From positions 248,001 through 312,000 of the forward strand of contig NZ_JAASQL010000001.1 of assembly GCF_011762155.1 (NCBI RefSeq): 64,000 nucleotides of DNA, read 5' to 3'. Positions 25,985 through 35,111 of this stretch are shown piece by piece; the first letter of the stretch is position 1, and each line of letters begins with the position of its first letter. The DNA is from Wenyingzhuangia heitensis. GTDB taxonomy: Bacteria > Bacteroidota > Bacteroidia > Flavobacteriales > Flavobacteriaceae. A program made the position numbers and the translations under genes. The notes under the pieces were generated by a model. The model saw only the letters and a program-made list of their open reading frames with translations. It was not told where the DNA came from and made no database searches.

Positions 25985-28900
25985 TTAAATTATCTCGTAT
26001 TTTATTTCATCTATTTTTTGAACTACATCTGCAAAACGCAATGGCTTTGATTTATGTTTAATATATACATCTTTAATATCTTTTATAAGTTTATAAATAT
26101 AGAATTTATCAAAACTCTCTTCTCTCACCCTTAATTCAAAATTTTCAACCTTCTTTAAAATATCAAGACAATCCTCAGCTTTATTTTTTTGGCATATTTT
26201 TATTAAAATACTACTTCCTATTCTTGATGGATTCTCATCCTCTCTGATTTTAAATCCTAACAAATCTAACCTCATTATTTCTATTGCATCATCGACTGAT
26301 TCTAAACTATTATAACCTACCCAATCATCACTAGCGAAACTATAATGAAACTCCTTTTTAAAATAAGAAAAATTATTCCTCATAAAATCTAACAATAATT
26401 TAGTTGATTTACCATATTTTGACAAAAACAAATACTTTATTATTCTAAGTTCCTTTTCAACTACCTTATTGATTGAGTTAAACTCTAATAATTTATCAAT
26501 TACGAAATCAGTTTCTCTAAATACAATCAATATTTTTAAGGCTTCCCAAGAAATTCCATCATTATTTATTTCGTTAGGATTTAAGTTAATTAACGACTTC
26601 AGTAGATTAACGTCTTTGTTTTTTTGAACATATAAACTCAATAAGTTAGATCTATATGATAAATAGTCATTTTTCTCATCTAAAATAAACTCTCTAATAT
26701 ATTTGTAAGACTTTACGAAATCGTAATCTAAAGCTATTTTAGCCTGTTTATAAAAAACATATTTATTTATGCATTGATGACTCATGTTTTGTTCAATCCT
26801 TTCTAAGACCTTATCTATTCCTACGGTTTTAATTATATAATCATGACCAACATCTTGTTCATTATGTTTTAATTTACCATCCATGTTAAGTAAATCTAAC
26901 AAATAACTCTCTGGATAATCAAATTCATATTTATTTTTAAAAAACCATAAAAATTTACATCTCTCCTCATTAGAGACACAATTACATAATTTATTAAATA
27001 CAGCTTTTGATAAATTATTTAAGCACCAATTTTCAATATAGTCTTTATGTTTTTGTTGAATTTCAAATTTTAAATTTTCTGAATAAATATGCCCATAAAT
27101 TTTTCTAATTAAATTTAAGTCTGAATTAATAAATTCCTTTACATCATCATAAGAAACTCCTCCTACATATGCATTAATCGCACTATATAAAATTTGAAAA
27201 AAAGAATTCGGAAATCTTTTTCTTAAATCAACATCTTCCCTAAAGTCTTTTTTATCATCCTTTAAATCTATTCTCGTAATAACATCTTTACTTGTAAAAA
27301 GCATATAATCCGAAAACTTATCAAGAATGAGTTTTTTATCAAAAAGTAAGTCAAAATCTAATCTTGGGTTAGTTTCATGAAATGTTCTCCATTTTAAATT
27401 TATTTCATCACTTAACAATTCTCCATCAAAATTAATATCAGTTGCAGAAATAACTTTTTCCTGAAACAGCTTTGCAAGCTCATAATCATGACAACTTAAA
27501 TTATTTCTAAAATAAATTATTTCTGCAACTGATACATATCCTGATTTATAATGGTCAACTATCATACAAGATTCATTGTCGGTAAACAAACGAACTAGAA
27601 CTCTTCTCTTATCTTCAAACTTTATTTGCTCACTACCTAATAACTCATAAAAACACCTTGTTTTAGTGTTGGTTTCAATAAAAAAATCAACTATCATATC
27701 TTCACAATGGTAAAAGCTTCCTACTTTGGATAATCCAGTTTTAACTTTATTGATAATAAAACTATATACTTCATCATTTCCACTTTGGAATAGCTTAACG
27801 AGCTTCGTTATTATACTTTTTATCTCTTCATCTTTCAAACTTAGACTATAAATATTTCGGCTATCCATTAATATCTCTAACGTAAATGATAAACTTATTA
27901 AGTCCTCAAAACCCAGTAAAATATCTTTTAAGTTTTCTTGCTCTGAAAAATTAGCATAATTATCACTTTTAGTATAATTTCTTTTATTATCGTCAAGTAT
28001 TTTAGGAGTTATCTCTTTTAGATAATTTAAATATTTTTCAACTCTTACATCATTAAGAATTTTTATCATACTGGATGTAATAAAGTGATAATCAAAACAA
28101 CCTAAAGCCTTAATGATTTCATCTACACATCCATCATCTTCAATATGATAATTTAATTTTCTTATAGCATCAAGTAAATCACCTTTAAATCTAAAATCTA
28201 CTTTATCAATTGATGCAGACAACAATTTTAAAGCTGTATTTTTAAACTCTTTTTTTCTAGAAGATAATTCCATCTTTGAAAGTAAACTCAAAGCAGATGA
28301 CCTAGTTCTTTCATTAATACTAAAGTCCAAAATTTCAGCCAATAAGAAATCTATATTCTCTATACTATTTCCAAATTTAGCTATTTCTAAATAATCAAAA
28401 TCTGTAATAAACAAAGTCTGTTTTTTACAAACTTCAGTATAGTATTTTTGAAATAATTCTATTCTCAGGTTCCAGTTAACCCTATCAGAATCTAATTTAA
28501 AAAGAACTTCTATTTGGTTAATTTCAAACCAGTTTACTATTTCTTTATAAGACTCACTTTCTTCATTCAAAATATTCAATAAATATGAAACTGAATTTAC
28601 CCAAGAAGGGTGAATTTTTTTATCATCTCCATTTATGGATATAAATTCAATAATCTTTTCAAAAGTTAATTTTGACAAAGCATCTGCAACAAAATACTCC
28701 TGCAAGTTTCTGTGTTCAAATTTCCATGAATTTTCTCCTAAAACCTTCTCTACAAAACAACAATTAGTAAATAACTTTTTATTCTGTTCAAGTAGAACTG
28801 ATAAATACATATCCTCAATAATATTTATTTGCATAGCCTCCATTGACAAAGCAACTTTCTTACAAATATTTAAAACCAACGATTTATCATAATCTTTGTT

Positions 28901-30178
28901 GTTATATTTTTTTATCCTATCATCCTCCAGTCTTTTAGAAACATAAGCTTCAATTAACCCACATTTATTTAAAATTACATTTCCATTATTAAAATTTTCT
29001 CCAAATAAATCTAAATAATAAGGGTTCTTTAAAAACTCCATTTGATTTCTATCAAGAATAACTCTATCAACATCACATCTCTTTATTGAATACTTTTTTT
29101 CCAAGTAACTATAAACCTCATGAAAATATAATTCTTCTAACACAACGCATTCCATTTCCGAAATTTCTTTAATAGTGTTTTCGTACAAAGATGACCTACA
29201 GCTTAAGATAAAATTAATTGTTGAATTTGAATCTGCTATGAATTTACTCAGTTTAGATTTAAAGTTCTGAACATCTGAAACCTCATCTAATCCATCATAA
29301 ATAACTAGTAAATTAGGAATATGTCTCCATTCTTTTGGTAAAAAATCTTCTATGTTATTATTTATTACAAAAGTGTTTAAAGACCTAAAAAAAGGAACAA
29401 ATTCTCTATTCTTATCTTCCCATAAATTAATTGCCAAATTTTTAAGCTCACTTGACTTACCGAGACCTGGATTTCCAATTAAAACATAGCCTTTATGACC
29501 TCTTCTAAACTCTGAAACTAACTTCTCTTTTAAATCAAATGTATCTGTATTAAATAAACCTTCATTATTATTTACTTCAGAAACCCTCCTTTTAGTATAC
29601 ATTCCATTTTTAGTAATATTAGTAATGTATTCTATCCTATCATCCTCATCTAAAACAATCTTTTTTAAAGGTTTTGTAGAAAAAACAAATCTTTTAAAGT
29701 CCCTTAATTTCTCCTTTCTATCAATCTTAAAATCAACTTCTCTACCATAAATCAACTTATATAAAGACTCATTTAGAGCAATTAATTCCTCAACTTTATT
29801 GTCTGGTGTTAAAAATTCAATAGGTACATTGAATTGGTCATAAAAATCTGACAACCTTGTATCATTGTATGGATTGTTAAAAGGTTTTTTAGGAGATATA
29901 AAAATTAATATACTAGGTTTATATGAAGATATAATTTGAGGTATTTTAACAACCGCTTCTGAATAAGATAGCTTAGATGAATAATCTTTACATTCTAGAT
30001 AAATTTTATGCCTATTATACTTATCATCGATTGTAATAATCTCATTATCCATTCCATCTTGCGTACCACTATTTTGAATCCTACCTTTATGAATAGTATA
30101 TCCACACTCTGAAAGTAAGTTCTCAAAAAAAAACTGAACTTGCTTTTCTAATTCTTTCCCATCACTTCTTTTTCCCAT
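25985..30178 (-). CDS. NLR-like NACHT ATPase with N-terminal Mrr-type nuclease domain (probable anti-phage defence)
   Basis: A 1397-residue cytoplasmic protein. Residues ~1-145 resemble an Mrr-type PD-(D/E)XK nuclease: LEKQVQFFFENLLSECGY, GTQDGMDNEI (Asp41/Asp44) and IYLECKDY (Glu62-x-Lys64). A NACHT-type STAND ATPase follows: Walker A IGNPGLGKSS (235-242), Walker B LLVIYDGLDEV (290-300), the sensor INFILSCRSS with Arg328, NPYYLDLF (~385) and the winged-helix motif FEHRNLQEYFVADAL (~487-501). The remaining ~890 residues are helical and AT-rich in codon use, and probably form the sensor. The layout matches bacterial NLR-like defence proteins (Avs/bNACHT types), in which an invader signal causes oligomerisation and activates the nuclease. 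It sits alone between two copies of the lysS 3' end, a sign of recent acquisition. The target is unknown. Confidence 0.88.
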   Translation of the reverse strand: MGKRSDGKELEKQVQFFFENLLSECGYTIHKGRIQNSGTQDGMDNEIITIDDKYNRHKIYLECKDYSSKLSYSEAVVKIPQIISSYKPSILIFISPKKPFNNPYNDTRLSDFYDQFNVPIEFLTPDNKVEELIALNESLYKLIYGREVDFKIDRKEKLRDFKRFVFSTKPLKKIVLDEDDRIEYITNITKNGMYTKRRVSEVNNNEGLFNTDTFDLKEKLVSEFRRGHKGYVLIGNPGLGKSSELKNLAINLWEDKNREFVPFFRSLNTFVINNNIEDFLPKEWRHIPNLLVIYDGLDEVSDVQNFKSKLSKFIADSNSTINFILSCRSSLYENTIKEISEMECVVLEELYFHEVYSYLEKKYSIKRCDVDRVILDRNQMEFLKNPYYLDLFGENFNNGNVILNKCGLIEAYVSKRLEDDRIKKYNNKDYDKSLVLNICKKVALSMEAMQINIIEDMYLSVLLEQNKKLFTNCCFVEKVLGENSWKFEHRNLQEYFVADALSKLTFEKIIEFISINGDDKKIHPSWVNSVSYLLNILNEESESYKEIVNWFEINQIEVLFKLDSDRVNWNLRIELFQKYYTEVCKKQTLFITDFDYLEIAKFGNSIENIDFLLAEILDFSINERTRSSALSLLSKMELSSRKKEFKNTALKLLSASIDKVDFRFKGDLLDAIRKLNYHIEDDGCVDEIIKALGCFDYHFITSSMIKILNDVRVEKYLNYLKEITPKILDDNKRNYTKSDNYANFSEQENLKDILLGFEDLISLSFTLEILMDSRNIYSLSLKDEEIKSIITKLVKLFQSGNDEVYSFIINKVKTGLSKVGSFYHCEDMIVDFFIETNTKTRCFYELLGSEQIKFEDKRRVLVRLFTDNESCMIVDHYKSGYVSVAEIIYFRNNLSCHDYELAKLFQEKVISATDINFDGELLSDEINLKWRTFHETNPRLDFDLLFDKKLILDKFSDYMLFTSKDVITRIDLKDDKKDFREDVDLRKRFPNSFFQILYSAINAYVGGVSYDDVKEFINSDLNLIRKIYGHIYSENLKFEIQQKHKDYIENWCLNNLSKAVFNKLCNCVSNEERCKFLWFFKNKYEFDYPESYLLDLLNMDGKLKHNEQDVGHDYIIKTVGIDKVLERIEQNMSHQCINKYVFYKQAKIALDYDFVKSYKYIREFILDEKNDYLSYRSNLLSLYVQKNKDVNLLKSLINLNPNEINNDGISWEALKILIVFRETDFVIDKLLEFNSINKVVEKELRIIKYLFLSKYGKSTKLLLDFMRNNFSYFKKEFHYSFASDDWVGYNSLESVDDAIEIMRLDLLGFKIREDENPSRIGSSILIKICQKNKAEDCLDILKKVENFELRVREESFDKFYIYKLIKDIKDVYIKHKSKPLRFADVVQKIDEIKYEII

Positions 30179-30207
30179 AGAACAACTTATTTCCTACACA
30201 ATTTATA

Positions 30208-30239
30208 CAAAAAAAGGAAACCCAAACGGATTTCCTTTC
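30208..30239 (-). terminator. terminator of the intact lysS
   Basis: AAAGGAAA pairs with TTTCCTTT, with inner CC/GG pairing, and on the minus strand is followed by seven T. It separates lysS from the NACHT gene, which must therefore use readthrough or a promoter in or just past the hairpin (TATAAATTG, a weak match, lies 25-30 nt before its ATG). Confidence 0.8.
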
Positions 30240-30262
30240 TTAAAATATATTTTCTGTTTTTA

Positions 30263-31960
30263 TTAAACCAATTCCACAAACAAACCTTCTTCAGTTTTGT
30301 TTACAGCAGCCAAGTCTTTACCTGTAAGTCCTTTAATGGTTTTATCCCATTTTTTATTAGACAAACCAGATTGTGTTTTTAAATCACTCAAAGCAATTTT
30401 TTCTGCTTTTTCTAACAAAGCAAACAATGCTTTTTCATCTTCATTTAACTCTACAGCTGGAGCTTTTTTCTCTGGTCTCATTTGAGGAAAGAACAATACT
30501 TCTTGAATAGATTGGTTGTTGGTTAAATACATAATCAAACGGTCCATTCCAATTCCTAATCCAGAGGTTGGAGGCATTCCGTATTCTAAGGCTCTTAAGA
30601 AATCTTCATCTATAAAGTTAGAAGCCTCATCATCTCCTCTTTCTGCTAATTTTAATTGCGCTTCAAAACGTTCTCTTTGATCAATAGGATCGTTTAATTC
30701 AGAATACGCATTTGCAACTTCCTTTCCACAAATCATCAACTCAAAACGTTCTGTTAATTCAGGATTATCTCTATGCTCTTTACACAATGGAGACATTTCT
30801 TTAGGATAATCTGTAATAAAAGTTGGCTGTATGTAGTTTCCTTCACATTTTTCACCAAACATTTCATCAATCAACTTTCCTTTCCCCATGGTACTGTCTA
30901 CTTCAATACCCATTTCTATAGCCCCAGCTCTTAATTCATCTTCGTTTTTACCTGTAATATCAAAACCTGTAAAATGTTTGATAGAATCTGCCATGGTTAC
31001 TCTTGCAAATGGTGCTTTAAAGCTTACCTCGTGCTCACCAAAAACAACATCTGTAGTTCCGTTAACCGCCATAGCACAGTGCTCTAACAAGTTTTCGGTA
31101 AACTCCATCATCCAATTGTAATCTTTGTACGCTACGTAAATTTCCATAGCCGTAAATTCTGGATTGTGCGTTCTGTCCATTCCCTCATTACGGAAGTTTT
31201 TAGAAAACTCGTACACACCATCAAAACCACCAACAATTAAACGTTTTAGGTACAATTCATTCGCAATACGCATGTACAACGGAATGTCTAAAGAATTGTG
31301 GTGTGTAATAAATGGTCTTGCAGATGCTCCACCAGCAATAGGTTGTAATACTGGAGTTTCTACTTCAAAATATCCTGCATCGTTAAAAAAGTTACGCATA
31401 GCGTTAAACAATTTTGTACGCTTAACAAATACTTCTTTTACATGTGGATTTACCACTAAATCTGCATAACGCTGACGGTATCTTAGTTCAGGGTCGTTAA
31501 ACTCATCATAAGTTTTTCCTTCGGCATCTGTTTTAGGTAACGGTAAAGGTTTTAATGCTTTACTTAGTAATTTAAAATTACGAACCATTACAGAAATTTC
31601 TCCTACTTGAGTTTTAAACAACTCTCCTTCTACCCCAATAAAATCTCCTAAATCTAGTAACTTCTTAAAAACGTCATTGTACAAAGTCTTATCTTCACCT
31701 GTACAAATTTCATCACGATTAAAGTAAATCTGAATTCTTCCTTCTGCATCCTGTAATTCAGCAAAAGAAGCTTTTCCCTGAATTTTCTTTCGCATTAAAC
31801 GTCCAGCAATTACTACTTTTTTTCCTTCTTCATAACTTTCCTTAATCTGTTTAGAGTAGTTATCTACAGGAAATAAATCTGCAGGGTAAGGGTTGATTCC
31901 TAAAGCTCTTAACTTGTCAAGCTTTTCTCTTCTTACAATTTCTTGTTCTGATAATTGCAT
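30263..31960 (-). CDS. lysS: lysyl-tRNA synthetase, class II
   Basis: LysRS charges tRNA-Lys. The 565-residue protein has the OB-fold anticodon domain (residues ~50-150, VVIAGRLMRKKIQGKASFAEL) and class II motifs: motif 1 around FEVETPVLQPIAGGASARPF, motif 2 FRNEGMDRTHNPEFTAMEIY, motif 3 GLGIGMDRLIMYL. It exceeds E. coli LysS by ~60 residues through a C-terminal extension found in Bacteroidota, and the final 34 codons of that extension are duplicated at 25773-25877. The 3' end of this copy may be donor-derived, while the 5' part is native. A clear -7 box lies upstream at 32003-32010. Confidence 0.97.
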   Translation of the reverse strand: MQLSEQEIVRREKLDKLRALGINPYPADLFPVDNYSKQIKESYEEGKKVVIAGRLMRKKIQGKASFAELQDAEGRIQIYFNRDEICTGEDKTLYNDVFKKLLDLGDFIGVEGELFKTQVGEISVMVRNFKLLSKALKPLPLPKTDAEGKTYDEFNDPELRYRQRYADLVVNPHVKEVFVKRTKLFNAMRNFFNDAGYFEVETPVLQPIAGGASARPFITHHNSLDIPLYMRIANELYLKRLIVGGFDGVYEFSKNFRNEGMDRTHNPEFTAMEIYVAYKDYNWMMEFTENLLEHCAMAVNGTTDVVFGEHEVSFKAPFARVTMADSIKHFTGFDITGKNEDELRAGAIEMGIEVDSTMGKGKLIDEMFGEKCEGNYIQPTFITDYPKEMSPLCKEHRDNPELTERFELMICGKEVANAYSELNDPIDQRERFEAQLKLAERGDDEASNFIDEDFLRALEYGMPPTSGLGIGMDRLIMYLTNNQSIQEVLFFPQMRPEKKAPAVELNEDEKALFALLEKAEKIALSDLKTQSGLSNKKWDKTIKGLTGKDLAAVNKTEEGLFVELV

Positions 31961-32002
31961 GCTGGTACTTTTTAAATGTATAATGCGTTAATTCTGAGTT
32001 CG

Positions 32003-32010
32003 CAAAGATA
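32003..32010 (-). promoter_or_regulatory. putative -7 promoter box for lysS
   Basis: The minus strand reads TATCTTTG, a full match to TAnnTTTG, giving a leader of roughly 35 nt before the lysS ATG at 31960. Confidence 0.55.
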
Positions 32011-32082
32011 ATAAGAACTTAAGAATTCATAAGCTAGAAACCAAAAGTTATTTTTAACCGTATTATACAGGCTTATTAGAGA

Positions 32083-32107
32083 GGTTACTTCTTGGTCACA
32101 AGTAACC
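32083..32107. promoter_or_regulatory. inverted repeat, possible operator
   Basis: GGTTACTT and AAGTAACC form a perfect 8-bp dyad with a 9-nt spacer. There is no adjoining T run, so it is not a terminator. The size and position between two divergent promoters fit a dimeric regulator site, but no regulator is identified. Confidence 0.4.
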
Positions 32108-32220
32108 GAATGTTACAATATTTCTGGTAATTTGATTTTCTATTAAAGGTAATTGTAAATGATATGGACAATTGTTAGGGCTTTGTTGTAAACCATACTT
32201 AATGTTAAAAGTGCGCATAA

Positions 32221-32228
32221 TACTTTTG
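32221..32228 (+). promoter_or_regulatory. putative -7 promoter box for the CBS gene
   Basis: TACTTTTG matches TAnnTTTG. The CBS ATG is 112 nt downstream, so the leader would be long. Confidence 0.4.
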
Positions 32229-32340
32229 TAATGTACGAGATTAAAACACTACAGAAGTACCTATTTAAACATAAAAACCTACTGGTTGCTTTTTTAAAAA
32301 AATAATGTTACATTAGGTATTCAACACTAAACCAAAAAAC

Positions 32341-32793
32341 ATGGCTATAAAAAACTTTAAATCACCAGACCTGAAAACAACGGCTATAGCCGAAAAAATA
32401 TTAGTTTCTGATTATATGGTACATAGAGATAGATTGATTACTTTTTCTCCTAAAATTAGTATAGGTGAAGCTATGCAGACACTAGTTACTAACAATATTG
32501 CTGGTGCTTGTGTTATTGATGAAAATGATCAATTAATAGGTATGATATCCGAAGGAGATTGTATGAAAAAAATAGCCAATAGCAGGTACTATAACATTCC
32601 GTTACACGATCAAACAGTTGAAGAGTACATGGCAACTATTGTAGAATCTATTAAAGGGGATACTAATATTTTTGATGCTGCTCATATGTTTTGTACTTCA
32701 AGAAGAAACCGTTTTCCTGTAGTTGACAATGGTAAAGTTATTGGACAAATAAGTAGAAAAGATATTTTAAAAGCGGCTTTAGAAATTAAGTAA
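32341..32793 (+). CDS. CBS-domain pair protein
   Basis: A 150-residue stand-alone CBS pair (Bateman module). The first CBS motif is at residues ~22-80 (VSDYMVHRDRLITFSP ... ACVIDENDQLIGMISEGDCM), the second at ~95-150 (VEEYMATIVESIKGDTNIFDAAHMF ... RFPVVDNGKVIGQISRKDIL). Such proteins bind AMP, ATP or SAM and regulate partners or act as energy sensors; no catalytic domain is attached. The partner is unknown. The gene is divergent from lysS and convergent with tamL across a shared terminator. Confidence 0.92.
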   Translation: MAIKNFKSPDLKTTAIAEKILVSDYMVHRDRLITFSPKISIGEAMQTLVTNNIAGACVIDENDQLIGMISEGDCMKKIANSRYYNIPLHDQTVEEYMATIVESIKGDTNIFDAAHMFCTSRRNRFPVVDNGKVIGQISRKDILKAALEIK

Positions 32794-32818
32794 GTTTACT
32801 AACTAAGCCTGTAAATGC

Positions 32819-32849
32819 AAAGACACATTATAGTTATAATGTGTCTTTT
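32819..32849. terminator. bidirectional terminator between the CBS and TamL genes
   Basis: AAAGACACATTATA pairs with TATAATGTGTCTTT (the innermost pairs must open to make the loop), with T or A runs on both sides. Confidence 0.88.
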
Positions 32850-32852
32850 GTA

Positions 32853-35111
32853 TTAAAATGGATATCCTATGGCAAAGTTTAAGATCGTATTACTTAATTT
32901 AATATTGTTAAAAGAAGTAGACGTAGGCTGCTTTACTGGTGTTGCAAAATCAAACCTAATTACAAAACTCTGAATATCTACCCTTAATCCTGCTCCCGCA
33001 CTTATTGCTAATTCATTTATAAAATTAGATGTAAATTGTCCCCCATCTAGAGCACTATTACTGTTATACAACCAAACATTTCCTGCATCGGCAAACAAAG
33101 CTCCTTTTAACAAAGAATAAACAGGAAACCTGTATTCTAAATTGGCTTCTAAACGAATGTCTCCAGAACTATCAAAATAAGTACTGCTTGTAGAACTACC
33201 ATTGTAGGTTCCTGGTCCAATAGATCTTGAAGCAAAACCTCTAACACTATAGGGACCTCCAGAAAAAAATTGTTTTGTAAATGGCAAAACTTCAGAATTT
33301 CCATAAGGAACTCCCAAACCACCATACAATCTACTAATTAATGTTTGTTCTTTTCCTAAATCTAGATAGTATCTAAAATCTGCATCTACTTTTGCATATT
33401 GTGCATATTCCAACCCTAAAAACGTTTCTTTTCCTCCACCTGAACCCGAACTTACTAAGTTTAACGCGTTTCCTGCAACATCTAAATTAGCGGCAAAAAA
33501 TACTTGATTTTTTTTACCACTTCTACCCAACTCATTATAAGTAAAATTATACGTTAGCCCTGCTATAAATTGCTGATCAAAACTATTTTGTAAAAAAGGA
33601 TTATTCTCTAAAATGGCATCAAAATCAGAAGTAGTGTTAAATAGTTTTACATAATTAATATTAATGGGATTAATTTGGTGACTTAAATATTTATTAGCAT
33701 CCCACTGATAACCATAGCTTGTTGTAAAAGATGTTAAACCATACAAATTAGATCTACTTAAATATTCCGAATCAAAAGATATTTTAGTTCTGGGTACCCC
33801 ATATTTAAAACGACCGTCTAAATTGCCCGGAAAAATTAATCTAGGAAATGTTAAACTTGCCCCTAGTCCTAATTTTATTCCGTTTAAGTTTTCGGTATTG
33901 TTACCTATTTGTGTTTCATAGGCAAAACTTCCTGTAATATTTAACAATTCTCCTCCGTTATATAAATTTCTATTTCTATAGTTTAAAGACAATTCTGGCC
34001 CTGCAAAACTGTTAGATTTGGTAACAGCCTGCAACTCCAACCCTAAAGATCTTTTGTTTAATGGGGATAAATAAATAGCTGCATTTAACAATCCTAAACT
34101 ATCATTTTCTTGATTTTTAATTTCGTCAAACTGAATATTTACATATTTATACGTTCCTATAGAAGATAATCTTTTACTAGTTATTTTAGACTTTATAGGA
34201 TGGTATAAATCACCTTTACCAAACAATAAATAGTTGTGCAATCTCTTAGGTTTAAAAAATAGCGTGTCTTGTAAAAAAACAACTCCTTTATAGTTTATAC
34301 TATCTAAAACACTGTTTTTTTGAGACAAATTATAGCTAGGATATACCTTTACTTCTTTAATTTTATAGGGAATTAAAGCCTTTTCAGGAATTTCTTTTTT
34401 AACTCTTAAATACAAATCAAAACGTTTGTTGTTGTATTGGTTGGTATCTGCTTCAAAAATGACAAAATCCTGATTGAAATTGTAATATCCTTTTGCTTTT
34501 AATTCTTCATCAATTTTTATTCTTTCTTGTTTAAAAGATTCCAAGTTATACCGGGTTCCTTTTTTTAACAAACTACTTGCTAAAATCTCTTTAATTTCTT
34601 TATAAACAGGCAAAGTATCGTTTTCTAATTGATAGCTTTCTAACACATAAGGTGTTGTTAACTCTATTGTATATTTAATACTTTTACTATATATTTTTTC
34701 TTTGACAGATGCGGTTACTTTACTATTAAAAAAACCTCTATTGTCTAATCTATTTTTAATTAGATCTATTACCTTATTTTGAGATACATTGGAATAATAG
34801 ACAGGTTTTTCTCCTATTTTTTTATTAATGTATTTTGTGATAAAATTTTTGCTTCCTTCTTTTGTTTTATAATGATAATACAAGCCTACTCGTCTTCCTA
34901 AAATTTTACTATTTGGTTCTGGTCTTAACAACTCTTGCAGCTCATCTTCTAAACCCGATAACTTTTTTACATTGTTCTCGTTTTTCATTTTTAGGCTTGC
35001 TCCGCTGTATAATTTTTCTCCTTTGGGAATAAAACGCGTTACACTACAAGAGGTTATAATAAGCATTATTACAACCAACCAGCTTGCTTTATATTTTTTT
35101 AAACTCTCCAT
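32853..35111 (-). CDS. tamL: TamL, BamA-family outer-membrane lipoprotein
   Basis: A 752-residue Omp85-family protein that, unlike BamA, carries a lipoprotein signal (MIITSCSVTRF, Cys22). POTRA-like segments fill residues ~25-330 (GFFNSKVTASVKEKIYSKSIKYTI, then IPYKIKEVKVYPSYNLSQK), and a barrel follows with the signature GGPYSVRGFASRSIGPGTY and SLLKGALFADAGNVWLYN, ending LNFAIGYPF with a terminal Phe. In Bacteroidota this lipidated TamA homologue, TamL, is encoded with TamB. Its ATG overlaps the tamB stop codon as TAATG, so the two are translationally coupled. Confidence 0.92.
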   Translation of the reverse strand: MESLKKYKASWLVVIMLIITSCSVTRFIPKGEKLYSGASLKMKNENNVKKLSGLEDELQELLRPEPNSKILGRRVGLYYHYKTKEGSKNFITKYINKKIGEKPVYYSNVSQNKVIDLIKNRLDNRGFFNSKVTASVKEKIYSKSIKYTIELTTPYVLESYQLENDTLPVYKEIKEILASSLLKKGTRYNLESFKQERIKIDEELKAKGYYNFNQDFVIFEADTNQYNNKRFDLYLRVKKEIPEKALIPYKIKEVKVYPSYNLSQKNSVLDSINYKGVVFLQDTLFFKPKRLHNYLLFGKGDLYHPIKSKITSKRLSSIGTYKYVNIQFDEIKNQENDSLGLLNAAIYLSPLNKRSLGLELQAVTKSNSFAGPELSLNYRNRNLYNGGELLNITGSFAYETQIGNNTENLNGIKLGLGASLTFPRLIFPGNLDGRFKYGVPRTKISFDSEYLSRSNLYGLTSFTTSYGYQWDANKYLSHQINPININYVKLFNTTSDFDAILENNPFLQNSFDQQFIAGLTYNFTYNELGRSGKKNQVFFAANLDVAGNALNLVSSGSGGGKETFLGLEYAQYAKVDADFRYYLDLGKEQTLISRLYGGLGVPYGNSEVLPFTKQFFSGGPYSVRGFASRSIGPGTYNGSSTSSTYFDSSGDIRLEANLEYRFPVYSLLKGALFADAGNVWLYNSNSALDGGQFTSNFINELAISAGAGLRVDIQSFVIRFDFATPVKQPTSTSFNNIKLSNTILNFAIGYPF

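Larger units (their letters stand above)
25773..30367. mobile_element. insertion at the lysS tail flanked by 105-bp direct repeats, cargo one NACHT gene
   Basis: Two imperfect direct repeats of the lysS 3' end (25773-25877 and 30263-30367, 99 of 105 bases identical) bracket ~4.4 kb that contains only the NACHT gene and a terminator. Integration next to the tail of a gene with regeneration of an intact end is typical of site-specific islands; exchange by homologous recombination with a donor carrying lysS-NACHT would give the same result. No integrase, transposase or inverted terminal repeats are present. Confidence 0.75.
31961..32340. other. 380-nt divergent regulatory region between lysS and the CBS gene
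   Basis: It contains -7 boxes for lysS (32003-32010, minus) and for the CBS gene (32221-32228, plus), and an 8-bp inverted repeat between them (32083-32107). No ORF or RNA gene is recognised. Confidence 0.6.

Noticed and set aside
25773-30367. Classical transposon or integrative element with its own recombinase
   Set aside because: No integrase or transposase gene and no inverted terminal repeats at the edges; only the lysS-tail direct repeats are present.
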